Below, one piece after another: positions 1-7,245 of a stretch of 24,277 bases of DNA. The DNA is taken from NCBI GenBank assembly GCA_023381515.1, contig JAMCQI010000082.1, forward strand, positions 1-24,277. The letters run 5' to 3'. The stretch is from Chloroflexota bacterium. Its GTDB lineage: Bacteria; Chloroflexota; Anaerolineae; UBA4142. The notes under the pieces were generated by a model that saw only the letters and a list, made by a program, of their open reading frames with translations, had not been told where the DNA came from and made no database searches. Numbering within the stretch: position 1 is the first letter of the stretch; every line of letters begins with the position of its first letter. The position numbers and the translations under genes were made by a program.

Positions 1-32
1 ATTTCCCAGGCGAGCGGAGTATACTTCGCCAT
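1..32 (-). CDS. Possible 5' end of a divergent gene (partial)
   Basis: A minus-strand ATG at 32 opens a frame reading MAKYTPLAWE that runs off the window after ten codons. A purine-rich stretch (AGGAAGAAGG on the minus strand) sits just upstream and could serve as ribosome binding site. A TTGACA-like -35 lies at 107-102 on the minus strand, but I see no convincing -10. Ten codons are too few to assign a family. The divergent position next to the thiolase operon is compatible with a related lipid or CoA gene, but that is only a guess. Confidence 0.3.
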   Translation of the reverse strand, partial: MAKYTPLAWE

Positions 33-148
33 GGTGACCTTCTTCCTAGGATAGGTCGTGGCAACTCCCTATCCCTTGGAGGATGGTCACTTTTTATCGT
101 TTGTCAAGAGACCTTGCAACAGCCCTGGGGATTATGGCAACAGGTCAT

Positions 149-177
149 TTGTCATATCGTGCGGCCCGCGATATACT
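149..177 (+). promoter_or_regulatory. Sigma-70-type promoter of the thiolase/OB-fold operon
   Basis: TTGTCA (149-154) and TATACT (172-177) are separated by exactly 17 bp. Transcription would start near 184 and give a leader of about 50 nt before the ATG at 235. This also argues against the in-frame GTG at 58 as the translation start, because it lies upstream of the promoter. Confidence 0.6.
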
Positions 178-234
178 TGGAAATTGCGACGACCCTATCG
201 GGCGTCCAGTCTCACCTTCCAGGAGGGAATACGA

Positions 235-1596
235 ATGAGACCAGTCTATGCCGTTTCCGGCGGCGTCTCCAAGTTCGCCAAGGCGCGCCCGGACAAGAAC
301 TTTCAGGCAGTGATCAAGGAGGCGTACGATGATGCCATCCATGATCTGGGCCTGGATTTCAAGCAATTCACCGAAATCGTGGACGGTTCCGTCGCGTCCT
401 ATTTCTCCGACCATTTCAGCCGGCAGTTGATGGCCGGCATCATGGCCCAGGACTATTTGGGGCTGTGTCCCAAGCCCAGCCATCGCGTGGAAGGCGGAGG
501 GGCGACCGGTGGGATCTGCTTCCAAGAAGCATGGAAAGCTATCGCTTCCGGCTACATGGACGTCTGCACCGCCTACGGCTTTGAAACCATGTCGCATGTC
601 GAGACATGGAAAGGTAACGAGTTTATCGCCTTGGCGAGTGATGTGAGCTTCGATTATCCGGTCGGCGGTTTCTATTCCGGCTACTATGCGATGATGGTCA
701 CGCGGCACATGAAGGAGTTTGGAACCACCGCGGAGCAACTTGCGCATGTCTCTGTCAAGAATTACATGAATGCTTTCTACAACCGCTATGCCCAAAAGCA
801 CCAGCGGCTGACCGTGCAGGATGTCCGTAACTCGCCCATGGTGGCCTGGCCCTTGACTCGGCTCGATATATGCGTGATGAGTGATGGGGCGGCCGCAACG
901 ATCTTGTGCAGCGAGGAGGGGCTTGCGAAACTCGAAAAAGCATCTGGCAAGCGTATCCCGCGTGTCAAGGTGACAGGTATCGGCCGTGGGACCGATGCAA
1001 TGCGTATGTCGGACCGTCCGCACGACAGCTACGAGAAATTTCTGAAGGATTATGGGCTGCCGCATGAGGTGGACAGTGCCGAGACGCGCTCGTACTACCA
1101 GGCGCTCTGGGGGAGAGGCTTTCGGTACCCTGGCGTTCATTCGTTCCGCGCCGGCCGGATGGGAAGTAAACAAGCTTATAAGATGGCTGGCATTAATGAT
1201 CCATTGAAAGAAATCGACTTTGTAGAGCTGCACGACGCGTATACCTCAAGCGAGATCCAAACGTACGAAGACATGGGGTTGTGTAGGTATGGAGAGGGAG
1301 GCCAGTTTGCCGAGTCGGGCAAAGCATTCATGCCGGGAGTGGAGTACGGGCTCAAACTGAAAGACGAGCCGATTTGTCCTGTGAATCCGTCGGGAGGCCT
1401 GATTGCTTGCGGGCATCCCGTGGGGGCAACCGGCCTCATGCAGGCGGTCTTTGCCATCTGGCAATTGCAGGGGACGATTGCCGAGCATTTCGGCAGTCCG
1501 ATGCTCCAGGTCAAAAAGCCTCGACGCGGCGCGATTCACAGTCATGCCGGCACCGGCACCTACGTGACGGTCAGTATTCTGGAAGCGGAAGCATAG
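235..1596 (+). CDS. Thiolase-fold protein (SCP-x/acetyl-CoA acetyltransferase type) lacking the nucleophilic Cys
   Basis: 453 residues starting MRPVYAVSGG. I chose ATG 235 because AGGAGG lies at 221-226 and the promoter is downstream of the alternative GTG at 58. Visible thiolase hallmarks are HDAY with His333, GHPVGATG with His394, and a C-terminal HSHAGTG loop, all typical of the SCP-x branch. In working thiolases the nucleophile sits in a C-A-S/T-G motif near residue 89; here the aligned stretch reads VEGGGATGG, so the position is Gly89. The nearest Cys is six residues later (Cys95). The protein may therefore be a non-classical acyl-CoA condensing or cleaving enzyme, or a CoA-binding subunit. 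An OB-fold partner follows after 9 nt, the gene pair typical of archaeal-type thiolase complexes. Family membership is secure; the reaction is not known. Confidence 0.9.
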   Translation: MRPVYAVSGGVSKFAKARPDKNFQAVIKEAYDDAIHDLGLDFKQFTEIVDGSVASYFSDHFSRQLMAGIMAQDYLGLCPKPSHRVEGGGATGGICFQEAWKAIASGYMDVCTAYGFETMSHVETWKGNEFIALASDVSFDYPVGGFYSGYYAMMVTRHMKEFGTTAEQLAHVSVKNYMNAFYNRYAQKHQRLTVQDVRNSPMVAWPLTRLDICVMSDGAAATILCSEEGLAKLEKASGKRIPRVKVTGIGRGTDAMRMSDRPHDSYEKFLKDYGLPHEVDSAETRSYYQALWGRGFRYPGVHSFRAGRMGSKQAYKMAGINDPLKEIDFVELHDAYTSSEIQTYEDMGLCRYGEGGQFAESGKAFMPGVEYGLKLKDEPICPVNPSGGLIACGHPVGATGLMQAVFAIWQLQGTIAEHFGSPMLQVKKPRRGAIHSHAGTGTYVTVSILEAEA

Positions 1597-1605
1597 GGGG
1601 ATCCG

Positions 1606-2169
1606 ATGGCAAACGAAAATGACACCAAGCGCGAGGAAAACCTCGAAGGGACCGTTCTCTTTAATGTGCCCTTTCCCAAGAAGCTAGATGAAGAATCGCT
1701 CAAGTTGCTGAAGGAAATGACGCCGATCGTCAAGCGTCAGCCGTACCATGTCGAGTATCTTCATTCGTACGCACAAGACTCGCCGTTTTTCGCTGGCTTG
1801 GCCAACAAAGTGTTGCTTGGCAACCGTGACCCCGAATCAGGATACACTTACGCTACCCCGCGGGGCGCAGACATGTACACGGGGAATGAAACGGAATGGG
1901 TGAGACTCCCGGATGAAGGCACCATCCACGCTTTCACGGTATGCCACTTTGGCAGCGAAGAGTTTCTGCCCGAAACTCCTTTCGTCTTGGCCTTGATCGA
2001 GATCCACGGTGCGAATACACTCTTTCTGTCAAGAGTCATCGGGCTGGATCCGAACAAGGCATCGCTGGACTGGATTGGAATGAGGGTAAAGGCCCGCTAC
2101 TTGCGAAACAGCAAGTTCAAACCGACCGATGTTTATTTCGTACCAGCAAGCGAAGCAGGAGAACAGTGA
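1606..2169 (+). CDS. OB-fold (DUF35-type) partner of the thiolase, zinc-ribbon cysteines lost
   Basis: 187 residues, starting 9 nt after the thiolase stop with AGGGGG upstream. The layout matches DUF35 proteins: an N-terminal helix, then the short segment where a rubredoxin-like zinc ribbon normally sits (roughly residues 65-95, including YATPRGADMYTG), then a C-terminal OB fold (about 96-180). In characterised thiolase/HMG-CoA synthase assemblies the DUF35 protein bridges the enzymes and the ribbon carries four cysteines. Here the whole protein has a single Cys, in FTVCHFG inside the OB fold, so zinc binding by the ribbon looks impossible. Operon position suggests that it forms a complex with the upstream thiolase-like protein. 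It is presumably cytoplasmic; no signal or membrane segment is seen. Confidence 0.85.
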   Translation: MANENDTKREENLEGTVLFNVPFPKKLDEESLKLLKEMTPIVKRQPYHVEYLHSYAQDSPFFAGLANKVLLGNRDPESGYTYATPRGADMYTGNETEWVRLPDEGTIHAFTVCHFGSEEFLPETPFVLALIEIHGANTLFLSRVIGLDPNKASLDWIGMRVKARYLRNSKFKPTDVYFVPASEAGEQ

Positions 2170-2181
2170 ACGCAATAACAG

Positions 2182-2210
2182 CGACCGCCCCGGGCTGCCC
2201 GGGGCGGTCG
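2182..2210. terminator. Hairpin terminator between convergent genes
   Basis: A perfect 13-bp GC-rich stem (2182-2194 with 2198-2210) closes on a 3-nt CTG loop. It lies between the stop codons of the OB-fold gene (2169) and the convergent UPF0182 gene (2225). The following T-richness is weak on both sides (TGTCTT on plus, TGTTATT on minus), so it may act bidirectionally and rely mainly on stem strength. Confidence 0.75.
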
Positions 2211-2224
2211 TGTCTTGAGGGTCG

Positions 2225-4963
2225 CTACTGCGCTTGTCCTGTCGCTTGCATGAGCTGGGCAAGCACTTGCTGAAGCGCTTTCATTTCGTTTCCATAGCCA
2301 GTCCAGTCTCCGCTCTTCAGAGCATCCTGTGCCTTGGCATAAAGATCGTTTGCTTGTTTCACAAGCGCGGCGATCTCCGGGCTGGCGGAAACCACAGGAG
2401 GCGCGGTGCCCGTTTGAGTGGTGCCGACGTTTGAAGGCAAACCGGCAAAGAGTTGGGCGAGCGCGCCTCCGAAGGTCGGCTGCATCGCCAGCGAACTGCC
2501 TGTGGCGACGACGACGAACTTGAGCTGCGGGATCTGGCTCTGCTCGGCAAGGAGATAGAGCGGCTGAACGTAGAGTAGAGATTTCTCAATGGGAACGACC
2601 AGCAAATTGCCCCACACCACCTGACTGCCGCGCTGGCTAAGCAAGGTGAGCTGGGAGGAAATCGTGGGATCTTGATTGACCCGCGCCGAAATCTGCTCAG
2701 GGCCGTACACAAGCTTGTCTTTCGGAAAGCTGTAGACTAACTGCTTCCCATAGTCCGCTCCGTCGCATTTCACGGAAAGCCACGCGACCATGTTCTGTCG
2801 CTTGGTGGGCGTGAAGGGAAGCATGAGCATGAAATCCTCTTTTGTGTCCCCCGGCAGTCGCATAATCACATAATAGGGCTCCATCTGCTGGGGCTGTCCG
2901 CTGAGGACTTCGTTCGGGACCGCCCATAGGTCTTCCTTGTTATAAAAGACCTGAGGATCCTGCATGTGATACGTCTGGTACATCGCCGCTTGGATTGAGA
3001 AGAGGTCTTCGGGATAGCGCACATGTGCCCGCAGAGAGGCCGGCATTTGATCGATGGGCCGAAAAAGCGCTGGAAAGATGTCACGATAGGATTTTAGAAT
3101 CGGCTCGTTTGGGTCTGCCACATAGAATGTCACTGTCCCATTGTAGGCATCGAGAACAATCTTGACCGAGTTGCGAATATAGTTCAGACCCGAGCTGAAT
3201 GGTTCGCTGTACGGATAGCGGTCGGATGTGGTGTAAGCGTCTTGCATCCAGAAAAGGCGGCCGTCGGCGATGACAAGATAGGGGTCGTGGTCGAGCATGA
3301 GAAATGGAGCGATCGTGCTGATGCGCGTCCGGATATCGCGGTTGAAGAGGATCCGGCTTTCGGATGTGAGCGCGTCCGTGAGCATGATATTGGCGTCGCC
3401 AAACCGCATCGAGAAAGCGAGACGATCCCAATAGGACCCCACCGGCACGCCGCCCGAGCCGGAATAGGTCGTGAATGCGTTCTGGTCCCCTTTTGGATAA
3501 TCAAACTCTTGCTCTTTGGTTTTGACGAAGACATAATCGTTGGTTTCCTGTCCAAAGTAGATTTCAGGACGAGTGATGCTGATCGCGCCGGTAGGAGGGA
3601 TATCTTTGATAAGGAGGTTGGGCAGCCCATCCGGAGTGGATTCGTTGACCGGACTCATGACGGCGCCGTAGCCGTGTGTATAGAGCAAATGGAGGTTGAC
3701 CCAGGTCTGAGCCTTCTCAGTCAGCTTTTGCGTCGACAGCTCACGCGCGCTCAACATCACTTCGCGGTAGTGTCCATCAATTGTGTATCGGTCGATGTCG
3801 ATGTCGGGGAAATCATAGTAGGTACGAATCGTCTGAATTTGATTGTAGGTCTGAGTGAGCGGACGATAATCCCAGAGCCGGATGTTATTGAGTGTATCCG
3901 AGTCGCCCTGAATGTCGGCGGGAGTCGGGGAATCTTGCGCCGGATCTGCGGATTCCTGAATTTTGTCCAGGCCGAACGCCTGACGGGTAAGGGCAATATT
4001 ATTGCTGATGTACGTCTGCTCTTTGGTGAACTCGCTCGGCTTGACTTCAAAGGTTTGGACAAAGTCAGGGTAGATCTCTCCCAGAAGAAGCCAAGCGACA
4101 ATGCAAAGGGCGACCGCCACCCCGATCGCCTTGAGGGCACGCGTAAAGATGTTGACCAGCAGTAGAACCGCTAAACCGATTGTGATGACTGTCAGGACGT
4201 TATATGCGGGCCATTGCGCGTTCACGTCTGTATAACTGGGACCATAGACGACCCCACGTGCGGAATAGGCCAGGTTAAAAACCCCGAGCTGATAGTTCCA
4301 TGCACTGAGCGCCAGCACTCCCACTCCCAAGGCAGAGAGATGCCCCTTGACGGCAGGAGTCCAGCGCAGTTGCCCTAACCCAATTGCATAAGTGGCTCCG
4401 ACCGCGAGTGCGGTAAGCACAAGCACGCTTGCGATCCAACCGATCAGGAATTCGTAAACCGGCAGCGTAAAGACGTAAAAGGACACGTCCTGGTGGAAGA
4501 TGGGATCGGATGTGTTGAATGATGCGGCGTGGAGAAAGCGGAGGAGCATTAGCCATTGCCCCTGGGCGATAAGGCCGACGACCACTGCAAAAAACAATCC
4601 ACCCGCCAAAAGTAGCAAGGTCACAGATCGGCCTGCGAAAGCGACCACCTGTGACCACCGGGATGACTCGTCGGTCACGCGCGGCGTGAGACGGCGCGCG
4701 ATGGCGACATTGACGACGAAGAAGACAAAGAAGACTGCTGCGCCGATAAAAAAGATGAGGATGCGAGCGAACCACTCGGTAGTGTAGACAGACGCAAACC
4801 CCAGTACTTCAAACCAGCGATAATCTGTGTACAAGCGAGGGGCAATCGCCAGGAGAATCCAGAGCAAAACGAGTACAAAGAAGATTAAGAGGGGACGGCG
4901 GAGGTTTGGAGGCTCCCGCCGAAGAACTTGCTCCCAATCGATGGGAGGAGTTACATCTCGCAT
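2225..4963 (-). CDS. UPF0182 family large integral membrane protein
   Basis: 912 residues from ATG 4963 (MRDVTPPIDW). An in-frame ATG at 5041 would add 26 residues, but it lies only about 5 nt from the predicted transcription start and has no ribosome binding site; GGGGGT precedes 4963. The N-terminal third carries about seven hydrophobic helices (for example IFFVLVLLWILLAIAP). A long, mostly extracytoplasmic region follows with the family's motifs, such as VWGNLLVVPIEKSLLYVQPL near the C-terminus, and a helical tail of the LYAKAQDALKSGDW type that ends many UPF0182 proteins. Length is normal for the family (about 900-1000). UPF0182 proteins occur in Actinobacteria, Chloroflexota, Cyanobacteria and some Firmicutes; I know of no established biochemical function. 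The PAP2 gene lies directly upstream on the same strand. Confidence 0.92.
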   Translation of the reverse strand: MRDVTPPIDWEQVLRREPPNLRRPLLIFFVLVLLWILLAIAPRLYTDYRWFEVLGFASVYTTEWFARILIFFIGAAVFFVFFVVNVAIARRLTPRVTDESSRWSQVVAFAGRSVTLLLLAGGLFFAVVVGLIAQGQWLMLLRFLHAASFNTSDPIFHQDVSFYVFTLPVYEFLIGWIASVLVLTALAVGATYAIGLGQLRWTPAVKGHLSALGVGVLALSAWNYQLGVFNLAYSARGVVYGPSYTDVNAQWPAYNVLTVITIGLAVLLLVNIFTRALKAIGVAVALCIVAWLLLGEIYPDFVQTFEVKPSEFTKEQTYISNNIALTRQAFGLDKIQESADPAQDSPTPADIQGDSDTLNNIRLWDYRPLTQTYNQIQTIRTYYDFPDIDIDRYTIDGHYREVMLSARELSTQKLTEKAQTWVNLHLLYTHGYGAVMSPVNESTPDGLPNLLIKDIPPTGAISITRPEIYFGQETNDYVFVKTKEQEFDYPKGDQNAFTTYSGSGGVPVGSYWDRLAFSMRFGDANIMLTDALTSESRILFNRDIRTRISTIAPFLMLDHDPYLVIADGRLFWMQDAYTTSDRYPYSEPFSSGLNYIRNSVKIVLDAYNGTVTFYVADPNEPILKSYRDIFPALFRPIDQMPASLRAHVRYPEDLFSIQAAMYQTYHMQDPQVFYNKEDLWAVPNEVLSGQPQQMEPYYVIMRLPGDTKEDFMLMLPFTPTKRQNMVAWLSVKCDGADYGKQLVYSFPKDKLVYGPEQISARVNQDPTISSQLTLLSQRGSQVVWGNLLVVPIEKSLLYVQPLYLLAEQSQIPQLKFVVVATGSSLAMQPTFGGALAQLFAGLPSNVGTTQTGTAPPVVSASPEIAALVKQANDLYAKAQDALKSGDWTGYGNEMKALQQVLAQLMQATGQAQ

Positions 4964-5052
4964 CCCGCGACCCCCATGATGGTAAGTCAAGGCACACCTC
5001 CAGCCAATATCGAGTGAGGAAAGACCCGGGGGAGCACGCATGAGTTTGCTTC

Positions 5053-5081
5053 ATTGTACACGCAAGCTCTAACCCGGTCAA
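5053..5081 (-). promoter_or_regulatory. Promoter of the UPF0182 gene, overlapping the PAP2 stop codon
   Basis: Read on the minus strand, TTGACC (5081-5076) and TACAAT (5058-5053) are 17 bp apart. The -35 box overlaps the TGA stop of the PAP2 gene at 5080-5078. Transcription would begin near 5046 and leave a leader of about 80 nt before the chosen start at 4963. UPF0182 therefore probably has its own promoter besides any read-through from PAP2. Confidence 0.65.
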
Positions 5082-5785
5082 GGCAAATCGCGATTTGAAA
5101 GGGGTGGTGGTGAAGAGCGACGGTGCCGAGTGCGGAACGATCGACCAGAAATGCCAAATATCTGGCCGGTCAGCCCGTCAAGGATAGGCAGCGCTGCGGC
5201 CATGCCAATGAGGGCGCCTGCTATCACATCGGATGACCAGTGATCCGCCAGATAGACACGACCGATCAACATCGCGATTTGCTCGACGCCAACCAGCGCC
5301 AAGATGATCGCTTTAATTCTGCGTGTCAGCGGCGCGCGTGCCAGCCACACCGCGATAATGGTGGCAAGATATGTGGAGCGAGCAGCATGGCCCGAAGGGA
5401 ACGAAAAAGGAGTAGGAATGCCACCGGTGGGCATCGAGAAAAAGAAAACGTAGCGGGACAGTTCGGCGGGGGGCCCGGGTTGATGAATCCAGTGCTTTGC
5501 CAACCATTCCACGCCACCCGCAACGAAGAAGAGGACAATCACAGCTGCTCGGTAGGAGGGCTTGAACAAAAGGAACGAAAAAGCCAGCAGAAGAATAGTG
5601 GTTACTTCGACTGATCCGAGCAGACTCTGAATGGAAAATGGCAAATCTAGCCAGCGGGGAAGTGCCTGTTGTACAACAGACGTCGCCGCACGGTCAATTG
5701 TTTTAAGCAGGGAACTTTGAACGGCGAAGCCAATTGCGACCACGGCGAGAATGAGAACCGCTTCGGTAGCGCGCTTCAAGTCCAA
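5078..5785 (-). CDS. PAP2-family membrane phosphatase
   Basis: 235 residues if translation starts at TTG 5785; a second TTG at 5779 is equally possible because AAAAGG sits 3 nt before the first and 9 nt before the second. About six hydrophobic helices are visible. The PAP2 signature is partly intact: PSGH at 130-133 (His133) and the GRVYLADHWSSD motif with Arg176, His182 and Asp186, the usual phosphate-binding and catalytic residues. The first motif normally reads K-x6-R-P; here it reads KHWIHQPGPP from Lys97, with Gly where Arg is expected. The family dephosphorylates lipid phosphates such as phosphatidate, undecaprenyl pyrophosphate or phosphatidylglycerol phosphate at the membrane; the substrate cannot be told here. 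The C-terminal tail (SGRSFRTRHRR) is basic and probably cytoplasmic. Confidence 0.9.
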   Translation of the reverse strand: MDLKRATEAVLILAVVAIGFAVQSSLLKTIDRAATSVVQQALPRWLDLPFSIQSLLGSVEVTTILLLAFSFLLFKPSYRAAVIVLFFVAGGVEWLAKHWIHQPGPPAELSRYVFFFSMPTGGIPTPFSFPSGHAARSTYLATIIAVWLARAPLTRRIKAIILALVGVEQIAMLIGRVYLADHWSSDVIAGALIGMAAALPILDGLTGQIFGISGRSFRTRHRRSSPPPLSNRDLP

Positions 5786-5822
5786 TTACCTTTTGTCTAA
5801 CGGTTATTAGAATCGGGATTGG

Positions 5823-5851
5823 ATTATGCGTTCAAACGGCATTTTGCGCAA
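5823..5851 (-). promoter_or_regulatory. Possible PAP2 promoter
   Basis: On the minus strand TTGCGC (5851-5846) and CATAAT (5828-5823) are 17 bp apart, giving a leader of about 33 nt. A competing pair, TTGAAC with TCTAAT slightly further downstream, is about as good, so the exact start is uncertain. This promoter is back-to-back with the much stronger tRNA promoter on the plus strand. Confidence 0.4.
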
Positions 5852-5877
5852 GTCTGGTCGCAAGGTCAGAAACTGAT

Positions 5878-5906
5878 TTGACATTGTCTTGGCAATCGCA
5901 TATACT
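5878..5906 (+). promoter_or_regulatory. Consensus promoter of the tRNA-Ala / T-box / leuS unit
   Basis: TTGACA (5878-5883) and TATACT (5901-5906) are 17 bp apart. The predicted start near 5913 lies about 6 nt before the first tRNA. No other convincing promoter is seen before the T-box leader. Confidence 0.85.
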
Positions 5907-5918
5907 GAATGCGTTAGA

Positions 5919-5991
5919 GGGGCCGTAGCTCAGCTGGGAGAGCGCTTCAATCGCACTGAAGAGGTAGTGGGTTCGAGTCCCATCGGCTCCA
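5919..5991 (+). tRNA. tRNA-Ala (anticodon CGC)
   Basis: A 73-nt cloverleaf. The acceptor stem GGGGCCG/CGGCTCC contains the G3:U70 wobble that identifies alanine tRNAs, with A73 as discriminator. The D arm is GCTC/GAGC, the anticodon stem CTTCA/TGAAG with loop ATCGCAC (anticodon CGC), and the T arm GTGGG-TTCGAGT-CCCAT. The 3' CCA is not encoded (ACA follows). It reads GCG codons. Confidence 0.97.
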
Positions 5992-5996
5992 CAAGA

Positions 5997-6078
5997 ATTG
6001 CGGAATGTGGTTTTCGGACCGACAAGGGCAGGGTCGAACGGCGCCGCCGGTCCGAGATCAGGAATCCGAATTCGCAAT
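5997..6078 (+). repeat. Imperfect inverted repeat in the tRNA spacer
   Basis: ATTGCG (5997-6002) pairs with CGCAAT (6073-6078), and CGGACC (6015-6020) pairs with GGTCCG (6049-6054). The arms between are only partly complementary. It fills the spacer between the two alanine tRNAs and could be a processing stem or a small palindromic element. It has no T-run, so it is not a terminator. Confidence 0.35.
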
Positions 6079-6084
6079 GGGAAT

Positions 6085-6157
6085 GGGGCTGTAGCTCAAT
6101 TGGGAGAGCGCTTCAATGGCATTGAAGAGGTAGTGGGTTCGAATCCCATCAGCTCCA
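6085..6157 (+). tRNA. tRNA-Ala (anticodon GGC)
   Basis: A 73-nt cloverleaf almost identical to the neighbour at 5919. The acceptor stem GGGGCTG/CAGCTCC keeps G3:U70 and A73; the anticodon loop ATGGCAT gives anticodon GGC, reading GCC and GCU codons. The T arm is GTGGG-TTCGAAT-CCCAT. CCA is not encoded. The near identity of the two bodies suggests tandem duplication followed by anticodon change. Confidence 0.97.
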
Positions 6158-6165
6158 CACTAGAG

Positions 6166-6499
6166 GCCGCGAACGGGAGTAGTAGGTCATCTTCGCAGCG
6201 AGCTGGGGAAAATCAGGTGTGAGCCCAGCACCCAGCGTCAGGAGGCCTGACGGTATTTGGTCTTTGTGACTCGGGCGCCGACGAAGAGCGCCGCAAGACC
6301 GAACTCGCCCGGGAGCCGCGTCGACGAAATGCCAAGCGGCATGTAATCGACGCCGAGTAATGCTCGTTAAAGCATTTCGAGTGAGGGGATCGCATCTATC
6401 GCCGACTTGGGTGGGCAAGCAAGTCAGCAGATCTCCTAAACAGGGTGGTACCGCGGAGGTATTTGTATCCTTCGTCCCTTCATGGACGAGGGATTTTTT
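6166..6499 (+). promoter_or_regulatory. T-box riboswitch, leucine specifier (CUC)
   Basis: A complete transcriptional T-box leader. The specifier loop is well formed: CGGG (6174-6177) pairs with CCCG (6308-6311), GGTC (6185-6188) pairs with GACC (6297-6300), and between them lie AGTAGTA on one side and GAA-CTC-G on the other. The specifier codon CTC is at 6304-6306 (Leu, tRNA-Leu GAG). The distal stem I motif AGCGAGCTGGGG...GGTGTGAGCCC is at about 6197-6225. Stem II (GCGTCGA 6318-6324 with TCGACGC 6347-6353), the AATGCT/AGCATT stem and stem III (GACTTG 6404-6409 with CAAGTC 6420-6425) follow. The T-box sequence AGGGTGGTACCGCGG is at 6442-6456; its TGGT matches the ACCA end of uncharged tRNA-Leu. 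CGTCCCT (6473-6479) is the antiterminator partner. Uncharged tRNA-Leu should allow read-through into the hydrolase and leuS. Confidence 0.95.
6467..6499 (+). terminator. Regulated terminator of the T-box
   Basis: An 11-bp stem (6467-6477 with 6484-6494, one G:T pair) with a 6-nt loop is followed by six T residues (6494-6499). Its left arm contains the CGTCCC bases that the antiterminator would take, so the two folds are mutually exclusive. Confidence 0.9.
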
Positions 6500-6543
6500 G
6501 TTCTGTTCATGAGCCGTCGGGCAAGCGGCCAAGGGGTGCTGTT

Positions 6544-7185
6544 GTGGAAAGTAGATTCATCAAGACTCCTTCGGGAACAATCCATGCCCAAGTGGATGGC
6601 GCGGGTGAGACGGTGGTCCTGATCCATGGATACAGCCCGGAAGTGAACTCGTGGCGCACTTGGGACAAGAATATAGGTAGCCTCGCGGCTCATTTTCGAG
6701 TGTATGCGCTTGATCTCTTAGGGTATGGGGAATCCGACACGACGGAGCAACAGCCGGATACCAAGACAGAGGCTCGGGCGGTGGCACAACTGCTCGATGC
6801 CGAAGAGATCGCGCGCACCAGCTTGGTAGGTCTGTCCTGGGGTGGGCTTGTCGCTCAAACCGTTGTCGGCTTAGTCCCTGAGCGAGTTCAAAGGCTTGTG
6901 CTGGTAGATAGTGCGCATGAACACGGTGCTCGCGGGCTCGAACGTCTCAAAAAGATCGAATGCCCCGCATTGATCATTTGGGACGAGGAGGATGCTGTGA
7001 TTCCCGTCGAGAACGCTTGGATACTGGGCGGTGCGATTGCCCGCTCACAGGTGAGGATCTTGAAGCGCGAAGAGCGCGACGCAGGTACGGATCCCAATAA
7101 CCGGCACTGGTCCCAGGTATCGCATTCGCTAGCGTGGAATCGTATCGTGATCGATTTTCTAAAGGGGCCGGCTCAGATTCCCTGA
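6544..7185 (+). CDS. Compact alpha/beta-hydrolase
   Basis: 213 residues starting at GTG 6544, chosen because AAGGGG lies 7 nt upstream; any earlier in-frame start lies inside the T-box. The fold is clear: VVLIHGY (oxyanion hole, about residues 24-30), the DLLGYGESD turn (57-65), the nucleophile elbow GLSWGG with Ser98, the acid in WDEEDAVIP (probably Asp150) and His188 in NRHW. The usual cap domain between strands 6 and 7 is nearly absent: about 15 residues separate VDSAH from IECPALIIW, so the protein is shorter than the common 260-300. Substrate is unknown. It lies between the T-box and leuS with no terminator before leuS, so leucine-tRNA charging should control it. Confidence 0.88.
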   Translation: MESRFIKTPSGTIHAQVDGAGETVVLIHGYSPEVNSWRTWDKNIGSLAAHFRVYALDLLGYGESDTTEQQPDTKTEARAVAQLLDAEEIARTSLVGLSWGGLVAQTVVGLVPERVQRLVLVDSAHEHGARGLERLKKIECPALIIWDEEDAVIPVENAWILGGAIARSQVRILKREERDAGTDPNNRHWSQVSHSLAWNRIVIDFLKGPAQIP

Positions 7186-7245
7186 CCTTTCCCACCGTCT
7201 CCGCTTAGGTTTGAAAAGAGGGCGCATTTATTGGGGAGATATGAA

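Noticed and set aside
58..234. N-terminal extension of the thiolase from GTG 58
   Set aside because: It lies upstream of a good promoter and of AGGAGG at 221-226; the added 59 residues do not match the family.
145..1233. A 362-codon minus-strand frame opposite the thiolase
   Set aside because: The translation is low-quality and unrelated to any family, while the plus-strand thiolase is unmistakable.
3242..4165. A 307-codon plus-strand frame opposite UPF0182
   Set aside because: It is a shadow of the UPF0182 gene with no ribosome binding site or motif.
6445..6543. N-terminal extension of the hydrolase from 6445
   Set aside because: It falls inside the T-box antiterminator and terminator; GTG 6544 has its own AAGGGG.
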